Source of the DNA: an uncultured Oscillospiraceae bacterium
GTDB taxonomy: Bacteria; Bacillota; Clostridia; Oscillospirales; Acutalibacteraceae
Assembly (NCBI GenBank): GCA_958448165.1
Contig: CAUDCW010000005.1
Location: 91,211 to 155,210, forward strand
Length of the DNA: 64,000 nucleotides
Direction: 5' to 3'
The number at the start of each line of letters is the position of its first letter. Within the stretch, counting starts at the first letter, position 1. The translations under genes were made by a program, and so were the position numbers. Below, piece by piece: positions 16,928 through 24,926 of this stretch. Below the pieces are notes generated by a model. The model saw only the letters and a program-made list of their open reading frames with translations, searched no databases and was not told the origin of the DNA.

Positions 16928-17359
16928 TCACTGGGGCGAAAACTCGTTTATGATTGCTTCAATTACGGTATCCGCACACTCAACCTCTAACGAATCAATA
17001 ACCTGGATGACCCTTTCAAGAATTTTCTTCTCTGTAGTTGTCAGCTTATCTATTGTATTTAGAGCCTTATACTTAGTTGTTCCTTTGAGCTTACCAATAA
17101 GCATATCCAACTCAGCAAATGCAATATCTTGATAGTATTGTTCATAATCTCCGTTTGCCGAAGAATTAGATACTGCAATTTGAGCTTCTTTGAGTTTTCT
17201 TGTTATCAAGCCCTTTTGCACACCGGATACACCTGCATCTATAGCCGTTGCAGCCTGCTGTGCTGTAGCGTTAAGTTGTTCTATTGCACTTGACAATGCC
17301 GTGTTTCTTTTCAGCGATGCCGCACGGATGTCTTTCGTTATTCCCGCAGCGATTGTCAT
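16928..17359 (-). CDS. Helical cargo protein, overlaps the Tudor/bactofilin-like gene
   Basis: 143 residues, Ala-rich helices (AIEQLNATAQQAATAIDAGV), no membrane segment, not recognised. ATG 17359 overlaps the upstream stop by 4 bases (ATGA). Its frame remains open for about 25 codons upstream of that ATG with protein-like content (DNFEKNPAYFALFEQL) but no start codon there, so it may once have been, or may still be through frameshifting, the C-terminal part of the upstream protein. It might assemble with that beta-helix protein. Confidence 0.7.
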   Translation of the reverse strand: MTIAAGITKDIRAASLKRNTALSSAIEQLNATAQQAATAIDAGVSGVQKGLITRKLKEAQIAVSNSSANGDYEQYYQDIAFAELDMLIGKLKGTTKYKALNTIDKLTTTEKKILERVIQVIDSLEVECADTVIEAIINEFSPQ

Positions 17360-18183
17360 AAGCTGCTCAAATAGAGCAAAGTACGCAGGATTCTTTTCAA
17401 AATTGTCCCTTCTAATTCGAGAATTTTTCCCTCGTATTCGCCGTCAAACTCAAAGTATTCATTGGCGATGGCATTAACCGCAGAAAATGTTCCTGCGCCC
17501 ATAATGCCTTCACAAGCCACCATTGTTTTTCCAATCTTTGCACTCTGGTTGATGTTAGCTGTAGTTTGCAGGACTACATTACCATCACAAATAATCTCGT
17601 TGCAGTCGATAGATCCGACATTCATATTTCTTCCGACGTATATTTTATCGGAGTAAAGATTGCCTTTACATATGAAAGTGTTATAGCAGGTCAAATTTGA
17701 AATATGTGCATCGCCAATAATGGTCAATGAGCCATTTACTACGCACTCTTGAACAGTTACATCACCTATAATCGTCAAATCGTACATCGCGTGGATTTTT
17801 ACTGCTTTAGTGTGTTCCCCAACAATCATGTACGTTTCGTTGAAGATAATCGAGTTGTTACCTTCAAAAGCTTCGATTACATTTTTCCCTGCAATACCAT
17901 CAGCTTCGCCGTCAAACTGCACAAGGGCACCATTTTGGTCGTTCAAAGGAGCGTAAGTAGTTTTAGTTGCACTTTGTTTAGTCTGAGAAGTAGAGGACGT
18001 AGTTTCTTCTGTTCCGCCTACGGGCACCAGCATCAAGTCAAATGTAGCTTTGCTGAATTTCTTAATTCCTGCATTTTCAAATTCAACAGTAATGTAGTCT
18101 CTGTCTGACTTGCGGTACACTCCAACACCCCAGGAAGACATCGTTTTATGTTTTAACTTTGTTTTATTCTCAATTAGGTTCAT
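17356..18183 (-). CDS. Tudor-like plus bactofilin-like beta-helix protein
   Basis: 275 residues. Near the N-terminus (about 18-55) WGVGVYRKSDRDYITVEF then GIKKFS resembles the small Tudor/SH3-like domain that closes PcrA/UvrD helicases (WGxGxV...VxFxxxGxKxL). After a Ser/Thr linker, about 105-255 form short repeats such as VNGSLTIIGDAHISNLTC and GNLYSDKIYVGRNMNVG with the spacing of bactofilin-type right-handed beta-helix rungs. The last residues (TILKRILRTL) look out of frame relative to the downstream gene. It directly follows the helicase, which itself lacks a Tudor tail, so the two may work together. Polymer formation is inferred. Confidence 0.65.
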   Translation of the reverse strand: MNLIENKTKLKHKTMSSWGVGVYRKSDRDYITVEFENAGIKKFSKATFDLMLVPVGGTEETTSSTSQTKQSATKTTYAPLNDQNGALVQFDGEADGIAGKNVIEAFEGNNSIIFNETYMIVGEHTKAVKIHAMYDLTIIGDVTVQECVVNGSLTIIGDAHISNLTCYNTFICKGNLYSDKIYVGRNMNVGSIDCNEIICDGNVVLQTTANINQSAKIGKTMVACEGIMGAGTFSAVNAIANEYFEFDGEYEGKILELEGTILKRILRTLLYLSSL

Positions 18184-18199
18184 AGTTGCCTACCTTTCG

Positions 18200-19648
18200 T
18201 CAGATTGAATCCTTCAGCATTTTCATAAATACAGACTCATCCTCGGTCTCCGGTGCGATTATGTACAACACTTCTTTTGCTCGTGTGCACGCAACATAAA
18301 GGTTCTGAATACAACTCTGTGTAGCGGCAATCGCATTAGTGTAACTTTCCTCGTTGCTTTTTATCTGTTCCCAATTCGGGTTCTTAATACCATCATACTC
18401 ACCCAAAGGAACCAAGCCGCATATAATAGCTGCACGAAAGTCCAAGCCAAGGGTTGATTGGAACTTGATAAGCCTAACACCACCAGTTTCACCAAAATGA
18501 TCTTGCCAACCTGCATCCGTGGAGTAAAGTCTGCAACAAGGAATATCTTCAAGGCGAAGTCTTGTCTCTAAGGTTTGCTGCAGATAGTATTGTTTATCTA
18601 ACCATCCTGAAATTTTTTTACGATACTGTCCTTGGTACATAATTACGGCGATTTCGTCATAAGGAATCTCGTTCTCGTCATGAATCTTCTTGATTGCTTG
18701 AACGATGGTGTCAATTTCACAGCTCGCCTTTTTTAACGGCAACTGAACATATTCTACACCTACCCCATGGAATACTGCTTGTCCTCTCAAAAACATATCT
18801 GGATCGATCTCGTAGTCCTCTTGAATCTCATACAGGTATTGCTTCGCATTGGAGACAAACCTGTTAATGTATTCGTTAATCTCGATGCAATTTCGATAGT
18901 TTTTTTCAATTCGTATGTTTTTGTTTCCGCCTCTGTAGCTCGGATAACCTTCGCCTACCTGCCAAGGAGCTTGTCCTCTCTTTTTCAGCTTGTCCAAGCG
19001 TTGAGTCTTATCCCCACAGATAACAAAAATGTGGTCTTTTGTGTTCTTATTCTCAAGCAGATTGAAGCAGAATTTATACCATTCGGGTTCAAACGCTTGT
19101 ACCTCATCGATAAATATTCCGTAATAACGGTCTGGGATTCTTCCTTGGTTCACTTTATCAATAGCCGACAGAACCCAGCCATCGAAGTCGCCGTATCGTG
19201 CAACAAATCCGTTCTTTTCAAGTAATTTCTTGCATAGAGTATGGAATGTCATACACTCCACATTCTTTTCACGAAGACCGGCCCTATCAATAAACCAAGT
19301 GTAGAGAGAGTGCAGATTCTCATTTCTGCAGGTAATCAAAAACTTCTTGTTCGGGTTCATTTGTGCCGCCTTAAAGCATTTAGAAATAAGCAACACGCTT
19401 TTTCCAGAACCAGCACAAGCTAATATCAACTGATTGGGGTCATCCTTGCTAATACGATTGACGATATTGATTTGCTCTTTGTCCAATCTGAACGCTTTAA
19501 CAACAACGTCTTCCTCGTCGATTATAAGCAATTCGCTGTCAACTCCGGGTGTTGTTTCTTTACTGTCTACACAGGCGACGCGGACAGTAACATATTCCGG
19601 TGCTATTCGCTGCATAACAGAGTTTACGTTCATATCAGAAATCTTCAT
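18200..19648 (-). CDS. UvrD-like superfamily 1 helicase
   Basis: About 482 residues from ATG 19648 (or ATG 19633). Motifs in order: Walker A LACAGSGKSVLL, Walker B YGIFIDEVQAFEP, motif III VICGDKTQRL, motif IV ENYRNCIEIN, and motif VI NLYVACTRAKEVLYIIAP. This is a compact SF1 ATPase/helicase, shorter than PcrA/UvrD (about 700 residues), lacking full 1B/2B insertions and the C-terminal Tudor domain. Its start lies inside the end of the truncated ardC-like gene, with no strong ribosome site, so it appears to be expressed by coupling. First gene of the cargo operon; defence or DNA-processing role is inferred. Confidence 0.83.
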   Translation of the reverse strand: MKISDMNVNSVMQRIAPEYVTVRVACVDSKETTPGVDSELLIIDEEDVVVKAFRLDKEQINIVNRISKDDPNQLILACAGSGKSVLLISKCFKAAQMNPNKKFLITCRNENLHSLYTWFIDRAGLREKNVECMTFHTLCKKLLEKNGFVARYGDFDGWVLSAIDKVNQGRIPDRYYGIFIDEVQAFEPEWYKFCFNLLENKNTKDHIFVICGDKTQRLDKLKKRGQAPWQVGEGYPSYRGGNKNIRIEKNYRNCIEINEYINRFVSNAKQYLYEIQEDYEIDPDMFLRGQAVFHGVGVEYVQLPLKKASCEIDTIVQAIKKIHDENEIPYDEIAVIMYQGQYRKKISGWLDKQYYLQQTLETRLRLEDIPCCRLYSTDAGWQDHFGETGGVRLIKFQSTLGLDFRAAIICGLVPLGEYDGIKNPNWEQIKSNEESYTNAIAATQSCIQNLYVACTRAKEVLYIIAPETEDESVFMKMLKDSI

Positions 19649-19826
19649 AGTCGCGGAAGGTTTCGGGATTAGCGACTGCCTCCTCAGTAGCAGCATCGAG
19701 CATCTCAAATGCTTCGGTGCGTTCCTGCTGTTTCTTTGCGGCCCATTCATTTTTGTCAAACGGGCGCTCGGTTTTAGACTCCTTTTTCTCACCGTTTGCG
19801 GTAAAAAGATCATCATAATTATTCAT
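19635..19826 (-). CDS. Truncated ArdC-like N-terminal remnant
   Basis: 63 residues: MNNYDDLFTANG ... PFDKNEWAAKKQQERTEAF ... ETFRDYEDF then stop. This matches, from memory, the first 60 residues of ArdC-like proteins (ssDNA-binding antirestriction factors) that follow relaxase genes in clostridial elements, which go on for several hundred residues. Here the frame ends where the helicase starts. It lies 3 bases after the relaxase. It marks the junction at which the cargo block replaced or was joined to the transfer module. Confidence 0.65.
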   Translation of the reverse strand: MNNYDDLFTANGEKKESKTERPFDKNEWAAKKQQERTEAFEMLDAATEEAVANPETFRDYEDF

Positions 19827-19829
19827 ACA

Positions 19830-21239
19830 TCATCTCTCCTTAGATTTTTTCTTTTTTGGCGGAGCTTTGTGCTCTGCGGTTTTGTTCGGGCTGTTTTTGG
19901 ATTTGCCTTTCGTTTTTTTCTCTCTGTCCATTTCCTCACGGATTTCCTTTAGTTCCTTCCGTACAGACGGACGGCGTTCGGCTAATGTTCGTTCATCCGC
20001 CGAACGGTCCTTTGAATCTGGACTGCTCTTTGAAGAAGGCACGGACTGACTTTGTTTCGCAGTCCGTGCCTCTGTGGGGTTTACGGTATGCGGTTCCTCC
20101 TTTGTGGGGTTGGGTTTTGCCATAACCTCATCAAGGAACTTATCCGCTTCGCTTTTTTCCTTTGAATCACGCTCGGGAGCATCCTTCTCTTGTACTTTTT
20201 CCGGATATACATCGGCAACATTTTCGGGGACAAGACCTAACTTTTCAAAAATACGGTCTATCTTTGCTTTGTCCTCCGCTTTAACCAGAGCCGCAACAAA
20301 GCAATGATAAACCGCCGTGTAATTCATAGACGCAACCGGTCGGTCCTGTCCTTCAAAAATCTGCTGCGGAGACTCCTGCGGCGGAACTTCGGGGAACTCG
20401 GGATAATCGTTATATCGAATGCGTTCAAGAATTTCTTCCGGAGAGTATCCGGGACCGAGGGAATTGAAACGCACAAAGCGTTCTCCACCGACGTGCTTGA
20501 TTTTCGGATGTTTACCGCTTTGGTCGATGATAAAGCCCATCTGATCCATTGCATCAAGAAATTCCAGCCTACTACCGGAGCCACTGACAGCAATATCGAT
20601 TGCTTCACGAATCGTTCCCCGTACAGTCGGTCTGCCTTCAAATTCCGCTCGCCATTCGGCATAGCTTTTGCCTTTTGCTTTCGGATTCCTGATAACAGAA
20701 AGACCGTACTCTTTGCAGAGCCGGTCGCTGACTTCTCTCATATTGTAGTAATCCTGCTTTGTACGATGATATTTCTTTCCATCTACATACGAAACTGTGT
20801 TAATAACAAAATGATTGTGGATATGAGAGTCCTTATCTAAATGAGTTGTGATAAGAACTTGATACCGTTTTCCCCATAGTTCCTTGGCAAGAGCTTTTCC
20901 AATTTCGTGTGCCTTACCCGGCGTCACTTCACCTTCGGCAAAAGACTGATACCCATGATAGGCGATTACGCCGTCCGTCTTTTCAAACTTTCGTTTCACC
21001 GCCATCATATCTTGAACCGCAGTGTCCTTATGGCATTTGATTCCGTAAACGAGAGATTTAAGATTTGTCGCCTCATCCCGTTCAACATAGGAAACGATAC
21101 CACTGAGAGTATCCTCAGCACCGGCACCTTTCGCATCGGTTTGATATGACACAGGCTCGCTTGTCTTTTCAGGGTTTATGGCATACATAACTACCTTACC
21201 GATATATCCCTTAACACGCCACAGAGAAGTAACCGCCAT
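19830..21239 (-). CDS. Relaxase/mobilization nuclease (MOBP-like)
   Basis: 469 residues. The N-terminal relaxase domain (about 1-215) begins MAVTSLWRVKGYIGKVV, has the candidate catalytic Tyr region near YHGYQSF and the metal-binding HxHxxN-type motif KDSHIHNHFVIN. The C-terminal third is charged and Lys/Glu-rich (KKTKGKSKNSPNKTAEHK). It should nick oriT and pilot the single strand. The start overlaps the mobC stop by one base. Expected oriT lies just upstream of mobC (21570-21660). Confidence 0.92.
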   Translation of the reverse strand: MAVTSLWRVKGYIGKVVMYAINPEKTSEPVSYQTDAKGAGAEDTLSGIVSYVERDEATNLKSLVYGIKCHKDTAVQDMMAVKRKFEKTDGVIAYHGYQSFAEGEVTPGKAHEIGKALAKELWGKRYQVLITTHLDKDSHIHNHFVINTVSYVDGKKYHRTKQDYYNMREVSDRLCKEYGLSVIRNPKAKGKSYAEWRAEFEGRPTVRGTIREAIDIAVSGSGSRLEFLDAMDQMGFIIDQSGKHPKIKHVGGERFVRFNSLGPGYSPEEILERIRYNDYPEFPEVPPQESPQQIFEGQDRPVASMNYTAVYHCFVAALVKAEDKAKIDRIFEKLGLVPENVADVYPEKVQEKDAPERDSKEKSEADKFLDEVMAKPNPTKEEPHTVNPTEARTAKQSQSVPSSKSSPDSKDRSADERTLAERRPSVRKELKEIREEMDREKKTKGKSKNSPNKTAEHKAPPKKKKSKER

Positions 21240-21553
21240 TAGCTATACACCGCCCGCATAAGTTCGGCAATAACCCTTTCGAGTTTATCTGTTTCTTTCC
21301 GGTACTGAACCTGATCCACAAAGCCGAGCGTGTTTGCTTTGGCGGCAATCTGATTGATATTGTCTCCGATTTTTTCAAGCGAATTTATTGTGGTATGAAA
21401 GTCAATAGACGGCTGTTCTTTGATGGGCGTGTTTTTAAGAAGTGCAAGCAAATAGGCCTGTCTTGTTAGACCAGCTTTTTTTGCTTGTCGCCTTAAATAT
21501 AAATCTTCTTCATCGGACAGATGAAGATGGATTTCATTGTTTCTTTTCCTCAA
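21239..21553 (-). CDS. mobC: Relaxosome accessory protein MobC
   Basis: 104 residues from TTG 21553, which is preceded by GAGGTGG. The N-terminal ribbon-helix-helix-like region (NEIHLHLSDEEDLYLRRQA) and the C-terminal helix with NLEKIGDNINQIAAKAN-type sequence (here SLEKIGDNINQIAAKAN) are the MobC hallmark. It binds oriT DNA and helps the relaxase. Operon with the relaxase. Confidence 0.9.
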   Translation of the reverse strand: MRKRNNEIHLHLSDEEDLYLRRQAKKAGLTRQAYLLALLKNTPIKEQPSIDFHTTINSLEKIGDNINQIAAKANTLGFVDQVQYRKETDKLERVIAELMRAVYS

Positions 21554-21569
21554 ATTACCACCTCTTTTT

Positions 21570-21660
21570 CGGGGTTTTAGGGGCGGCAGCCCTTAACAAG
21601 CTGCCGATGTGGGGACACAAAGGCGATGCTTGCTAAGACAATGCCGCACTCTAACCCCGC
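21570..21660 (-). other. Candidate origin of transfer (oriT)
   Basis: A 112-base gap upstream of mobC contains the inverted repeat CGGCAGC (21584-21590) / GCTGCCG (21600-21606) with a 9-base loop. On the minus strand it is followed by CCCCTAAAACCCCG, and beyond the repeat lies TGTCCCCACAT. A hairpin next to a C-rich nic-like tract beside mobC-relaxase is the usual oriT layout. The exact nick site is not assigned. Confidence 0.5.
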
Positions 21661-21665
21661 TTTTT

Positions 21666-22190
21666 TCATCTTTCCTCACGGATATCTTTGCTCTTTACCG
21701 GCTGAGAAACAGCACGTTCATAGTCGTCCCTTTTCATATAGCAACAGTCGATTTTCCAAGCGTTTTCTCCACGCATATATCCCTCAAGACGGACACACTG
21801 GTCGGTTCCGTCAAGGCAAGAACCGTAGATAGAATAGCCACCGGCTCCGCTGATAAATGCCTTGTTGTTGCTTGACACCACATAGGTTCGGGACTGCTCG
21901 GAATAGGGCTTATCAAAGCTATCGGGAGAGAATACGATATATCCGCAAACGGGTTCCTTATGCTTATCGTTGACGTGATGGAATACATCTGACATCTCAC
22001 GGTAGCTGAGGTTAATTACCGGCTCTGCCGATTCAAACTCCACGCCTTCAAAGCATTCCGCATCAAGGATATATTCGCCTCTGTACCAACCGTCGCTGAC
22101 TAACTGCTCTGCTTCTTCCAAACTGTCCGCTTCGACCGTAACCTTCATTTTGAGAGTTTCGATAATCGTTACATCAAATTCCTTCGCCAT
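21666..22190 (-). CDS. DpnD/PcfM-like accessory protein
   Basis: 174 residues. The N-terminus (about 1-55) FDVTIIETLKMKVTVEADSL ... AEQLVSDGWYRGEYILDAEC matches the DpnD/PcfM-type small domain common on clostridial conjugative elements. The remainder is a beta-rich domain with LSYREMSDVFHHVNDKHKEP, not otherwise recognised. No membrane segment. It adjoins the YodL-like gene without a gap, in the accessory part of the transfer operon. Confidence 0.65.
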   Translation of the reverse strand: MAKEFDVTIIETLKMKVTVEADSLEEAEQLVSDGWYRGEYILDAECFEGVEFESAEPVINLSYREMSDVFHHVNDKHKEPVCGYIVFSPDSFDKPYSEQSRTYVVSSNNKAFISGAGGYSIYGSCLDGTDQCVRLEGYMRGENAWKIDCCYMKRDDYERAVSQPVKSKDIREER

Positions 22191-22916
22191 TTATCTCGCC
22201 TCATTTCTTTCCGGTTTGTACTTTATTGCAGTGATTTCTCCGTTTATTCTGCAAAATTGTTCGGGATACTTAAACTGCTTAAGGAACCTCTGTTGCTGTT
22301 CTTCACTGAGACTTCCGAAGCTCGGCTTACTGCAATCACAGATGAAAAATGTGCCCGCCATAATATCCATAATCGTGCCGTCCTCGTTGTATATAGCACG
22401 GTTCAGCGGCTTCCCGCAAATCTTACCCTCATCATCGCATACGATACAGACTTGTTCCTCGTAAGGGTAAAAGGGTTCGATATTGCCATCTACAGCCGCC
22501 TGTAATTCGGAAAGACTTGTCCCGATTTGGGCGATACGCGCAAGTTTGCCCGGCTCAACGAGTACAACCGTAATTTTGTTGTCTGCAATTGTTTCTGCTT
22601 TTTCCGGTTCAAAGTCAATCTTCTTAAAGCCGATACTGTCGCAGAAGTAATAGCCCTTTTCTACCGAATCGGACTCCGCTATTTCCACAATATCGGATAC
22701 CGAAAGCGAACGTCCAATAAACCCAGGCGGACTGTCAATGTTGAATTTCTCATAGACCTCCTCCAAACCCTTACAGTCAACCTCACCGTCAAATACGCAG
22801 TCGTATATACTGCTGCGTATTCCGCATCCGGTTCGTCTTATGGTGTTTTCATAATTGGTAAAGCTGTAGCTGCCGTTATCTCTGTCCATATTGATTTGAT
22901 AGATTTTAATTTTCAT
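22191..22916 (-). CDS. YodL/DUF3846-type accessory protein
   Basis: 241 residues. The first half (about 1-110; MKIKIYQINMDRD, FDGEVDCKGLEEVYEKFN, SLSVSDIVEI) is the YodL-like domain seen in clostridial mobile elements. The second half (about 115-225; ITVVLVEPGKLARIAQIG, PFYPYEEQVCIVCDDEGK, NRAIY) matches the DUF3846 type. Soluble. Function unknown. The start overlaps the primase stop by 4 bases. Confidence 0.7.
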   Translation of the reverse strand: MKIKIYQINMDRDNGSYSFTNYENTIRRTGCGIRSSIYDCVFDGEVDCKGLEEVYEKFNIDSPPGFIGRSLSVSDIVEIAESDSVEKGYYFCDSIGFKKIDFEPEKAETIADNKITVVLVEPGKLARIAQIGTSLSELQAAVDGNIEPFYPYEEQVCIVCDDEGKICGKPLNRAIYNEDGTIMDIMAGTFFICDCSKPSFGSLSEEQQQRFLKQFKYPEQFCRINGEITAIKYKPERNEAR

Positions 22917-23848
22917 CGCACCTGCTCCTTTCTTTTTTCTTTTCGTATTTCGTTTTTCAAATAATCATTGAAGTCTTTGCCGCTTTGCGGCGGCTGGTCA
23001 ATGACAGTGTATTGAGAGGACAACGCCTCGGTGATCTGCTTTGTTGCCGTTCTGCCTATCTCATCGTTATCCAAATGAAGATAGACGGCTTTTGTACCGG
23101 TATGGCGTTCAAGATAGGTTCTCAACGCTAACGGAATATCCTGCTTTTTATCTGTTTTATACACGCCTGCAAGGGACAGCAGATCGTCTCTGCGCCAGTT
23201 CCGATTGATTCTTATTTCAAGGCTTGCGAAGCTGAGTAAGTCGATAGCCGACTCAAACAAATGCACCGTTTGCGTTTTGCTTTCAGCCGGAATGAAAAAC
23301 GAGAAGCGTTTGTCACTCCCCGTTAAATCCCTTTTGAAATCTGATACCGTACTGCGTACAGCACCGTATTTCGGCGTATTGCCGTCGTACCCCAAGAACA
23401 CGCAATTATGATACTTTGTGTCCTCATAGAGCATTCTGTTATCATGGCAAAAGTCGATAACCGTATCGGATATCCCTCTGCCTTTGAGATAACGCCGAAC
23501 CTCACAAATATCTGTATTGTATTCGGGAAGTTCAATCTTTTTCGACTCAATCGGCTTTTCGATTCCGGTGTAGACCGGTGGCAGCACCGCCGCATAGCCC
23601 GTAATGATTTCCACCGCCTTAACAAAAGAAATGCCCTTGACTTTTATGAGGTAGTCAAGAGCTGTTTTACCGCCTATATGCCGAGAAAACCAATGCCATT
23701 TGCCGTTTGAGATTTTAAGTGAATCGTGCTCCTTGGTACACCAAGTATCGTGTGAAATCTTTTTTAGATTGCCCGGCTCATAGCTTTGCAAATAGGTCAA
23801 GAGATCCATCTGCTTTGCCTTTTCAATTTGTTCGGGAGTTACCCACAT
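22913..23848 (-). CDS. Toprim/CHC2-like DNA primase of the element
   Basis: 311 residues. The N-terminal part resembles a minimal CHC2 zinc-finger/DUF3991 region (LLTYLQSYEPGNLKKISHDTW, then KISNGKWHWFSRHIGGKTALD). The C-terminal Toprim fold (about 185-290) has HLFESAIDLLSFASL and VYLHLDNDEIGRTATKQI, giving the conserved Glu and DxD-like acids. Such proteins prime the complementary strand after transfer. Operon position is between DUF3848-type and YodL-type genes. Confidence 0.8.
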   Translation of the reverse strand: MWVTPEQIEKAKQMDLLTYLQSYEPGNLKKISHDTWCTKEHDSLKISNGKWHWFSRHIGGKTALDYLIKVKGISFVKAVEIITGYAAVLPPVYTGIEKPIESKKIELPEYNTDICEVRRYLKGRGISDTVIDFCHDNRMLYEDTKYHNCVFLGYDGNTPKYGAVRSTVSDFKRDLTGSDKRFSFFIPAESKTQTVHLFESAIDLLSFASLEIRINRNWRRDDLLSLAGVYKTDKKQDIPLALRTYLERHTGTKAVYLHLDNDEIGRTATKQITEALSSQYTVIDQPPQSGKDFNDYLKNEIRKEKRKEQVR

Positions 23849-23860
23849 AAGGGCACCACC

Positions 23861-24199
23861 TTATCGGGAATCTCTTTCGGACTTTAGAAAATCGTCTCTG
23901 CACTTTTCGTTTGCTGTGCATTCGATCATATCTCGAATATCATCCATATAATGCGATTCATGATTTTCCCATCGCTCAAACACCTTTTCAAGAGGATTGC
24001 TCTCCCGCAGAAGTGCTTTGCACTGTTTGTCCGACAAACTCAGTTCTTCCATCGCAAGCACGATATCTTGTTTTACGGTATATGCATAAGCGTGTTCCAG
24101 GGCTTCGGCTGAAGGCATTGATAACAGCTCGTCCTTGTATTCATCAAGTTCCTCGCTCATATGCTGATACAATTTTGTGTTCAGTTCTTCATTCGTCAT
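23861..24199 (-). CDS. DUF3848-like accessory protein
   Basis: 112 residues, acidic and helical. MTNEELNTKLYQHMSEELDEY and DKQCKALLRESNPLEKVFERW fit the DUF3848 type that accompanies primase genes on these elements. No catalytic motif. It overlaps the upstream gene by 11 bases. Confidence 0.65.
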   Translation of the reverse strand: MTNEELNTKLYQHMSEELDEYKDELLSMPSAEALEHAYAYTVKQDIVLAMEELSLSDKQCKALLRESNPLEKVFERWENHESHYMDDIRDMIECTANEKCRDDFLKSERDSR

Positions 24200-24608
24200 A
24201 AGCGTATTCTCCTTTCTTCAAAATACATCTTGCAATTCGTAAATAGACCATTTCGGGGCATTCTCCCGGCAACACGATTTCATCGTAATGACGGTAGCCG
24301 TGCTCAACGACATAGTTCCAAATATCTGTATCGTTGTCGGAATCGCCGATATATTCGTCTTTGTCCTCATAGAGTGCTTCGATAATGTCTACATTATCAA
24401 GCAGCCCAACGGCGGCACGAATAGGCATATCATTGTTTTGAAATACCGACAAAACTCGCTTTGCAAAGTAGAGTTTTTCAAATTCTTCATCAAGCTCGTC
24501 GCAGTCGTAAATCATATCGTCAAGCTCGTCATCAATGATTTTATATATTAGGTCGTTAATACGCATTTCAGTAGTGATTTCATTCACCTTTTTGACATCG
24601 TTTTTCAA
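24189..24608 (-). CDS. Acidic hypothetical protein
   Basis: 139 residues from TTG 24608 (GGTGAAAGGA upstream). Very acidic N-terminal half (DDELDDMIYDCDELDEEFEK), then helices ending CILKKGEYAYDE. Not recognised; possibly a DNA mimic by charge, but nothing proves this. First gene after the terminator at 24676-24708, so it may start a separate transcription unit. Confidence 0.6.
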   Translation of the reverse strand: MKNDVKKVNEITTEMRINDLIYKIIDDELDDMIYDCDELDEEFEKLYFAKRVLSVFQNNDMPIRAAVGLLDNVDIIEALYEDKDEYIGDSDNDTDIWNYVVEHGYRHYDEIVLPGECPEMVYLRIARCILKKGEYAYDE

Positions 24609-24675
24609 ATCCTTTCACCTCGATTCTTTTTTGGTTTACCCGTCCAAGCAGGAGGACAGGTATGTAAATGGGCAT

Positions 24676-24708
24676 AAAAATAGCCGGACGGGTTCGATTC
24701 CATCCGGC
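24676..24708 (-). terminator. Terminator of the Tad-type operon
   Basis: On the minus strand GCCGGA and TCCGGC (24708-24703 / 24688-24683) form a stem followed by TATTTTTATG. The loop happens to resemble a tRNA T loop (GGTTCGATTCC on plus) but no tRNA surrounds it. Confidence 0.65.
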
Positions 24709-24722
24709 GTGAGTACAAGTAT

Positions 24723-24926
24723 TCAGTTGTTTTCAAAATGTGCCGCATCACCGGCAATGATTTCAGTAAGTGTTCTCGGTGTGTAGTCCATATACGGCAT
24801 CATACACCCGACATTGATAAAGTTGCCGCTTGGTGTACCGTATCCGGTAGCATTTGCCTTGATTGCCTTACGCATCTCGGTCAAATACTCATATTCCTTT
24901 GTTCGGTGAACATGACCGTAGAACAT
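24723..24926 (-). pseudogene. C-terminal remnant of a metallophosphoesterase
   Basis: 67 residues beginning MFYGHVHRTKEYEYL, the GHxH metal-binding motif near the end of calcineurin-type phosphoesterases, then GNFINVGCMMPYMDYTPRT. The N-terminal two thirds with the other metal ligands are gone. Upstream the DNA becomes the end of the TadE-like gene in another frame, so a deletion fused the two. Confidence 0.75.

Noticed and set aside
24683..24708. tRNA-like T arm (GGTTCGATTCC) flanked by GCCGGA/TCCGGC
   Set aside because: No acceptor, D or anticodon arm around it; it is better explained as a terminator hairpin.
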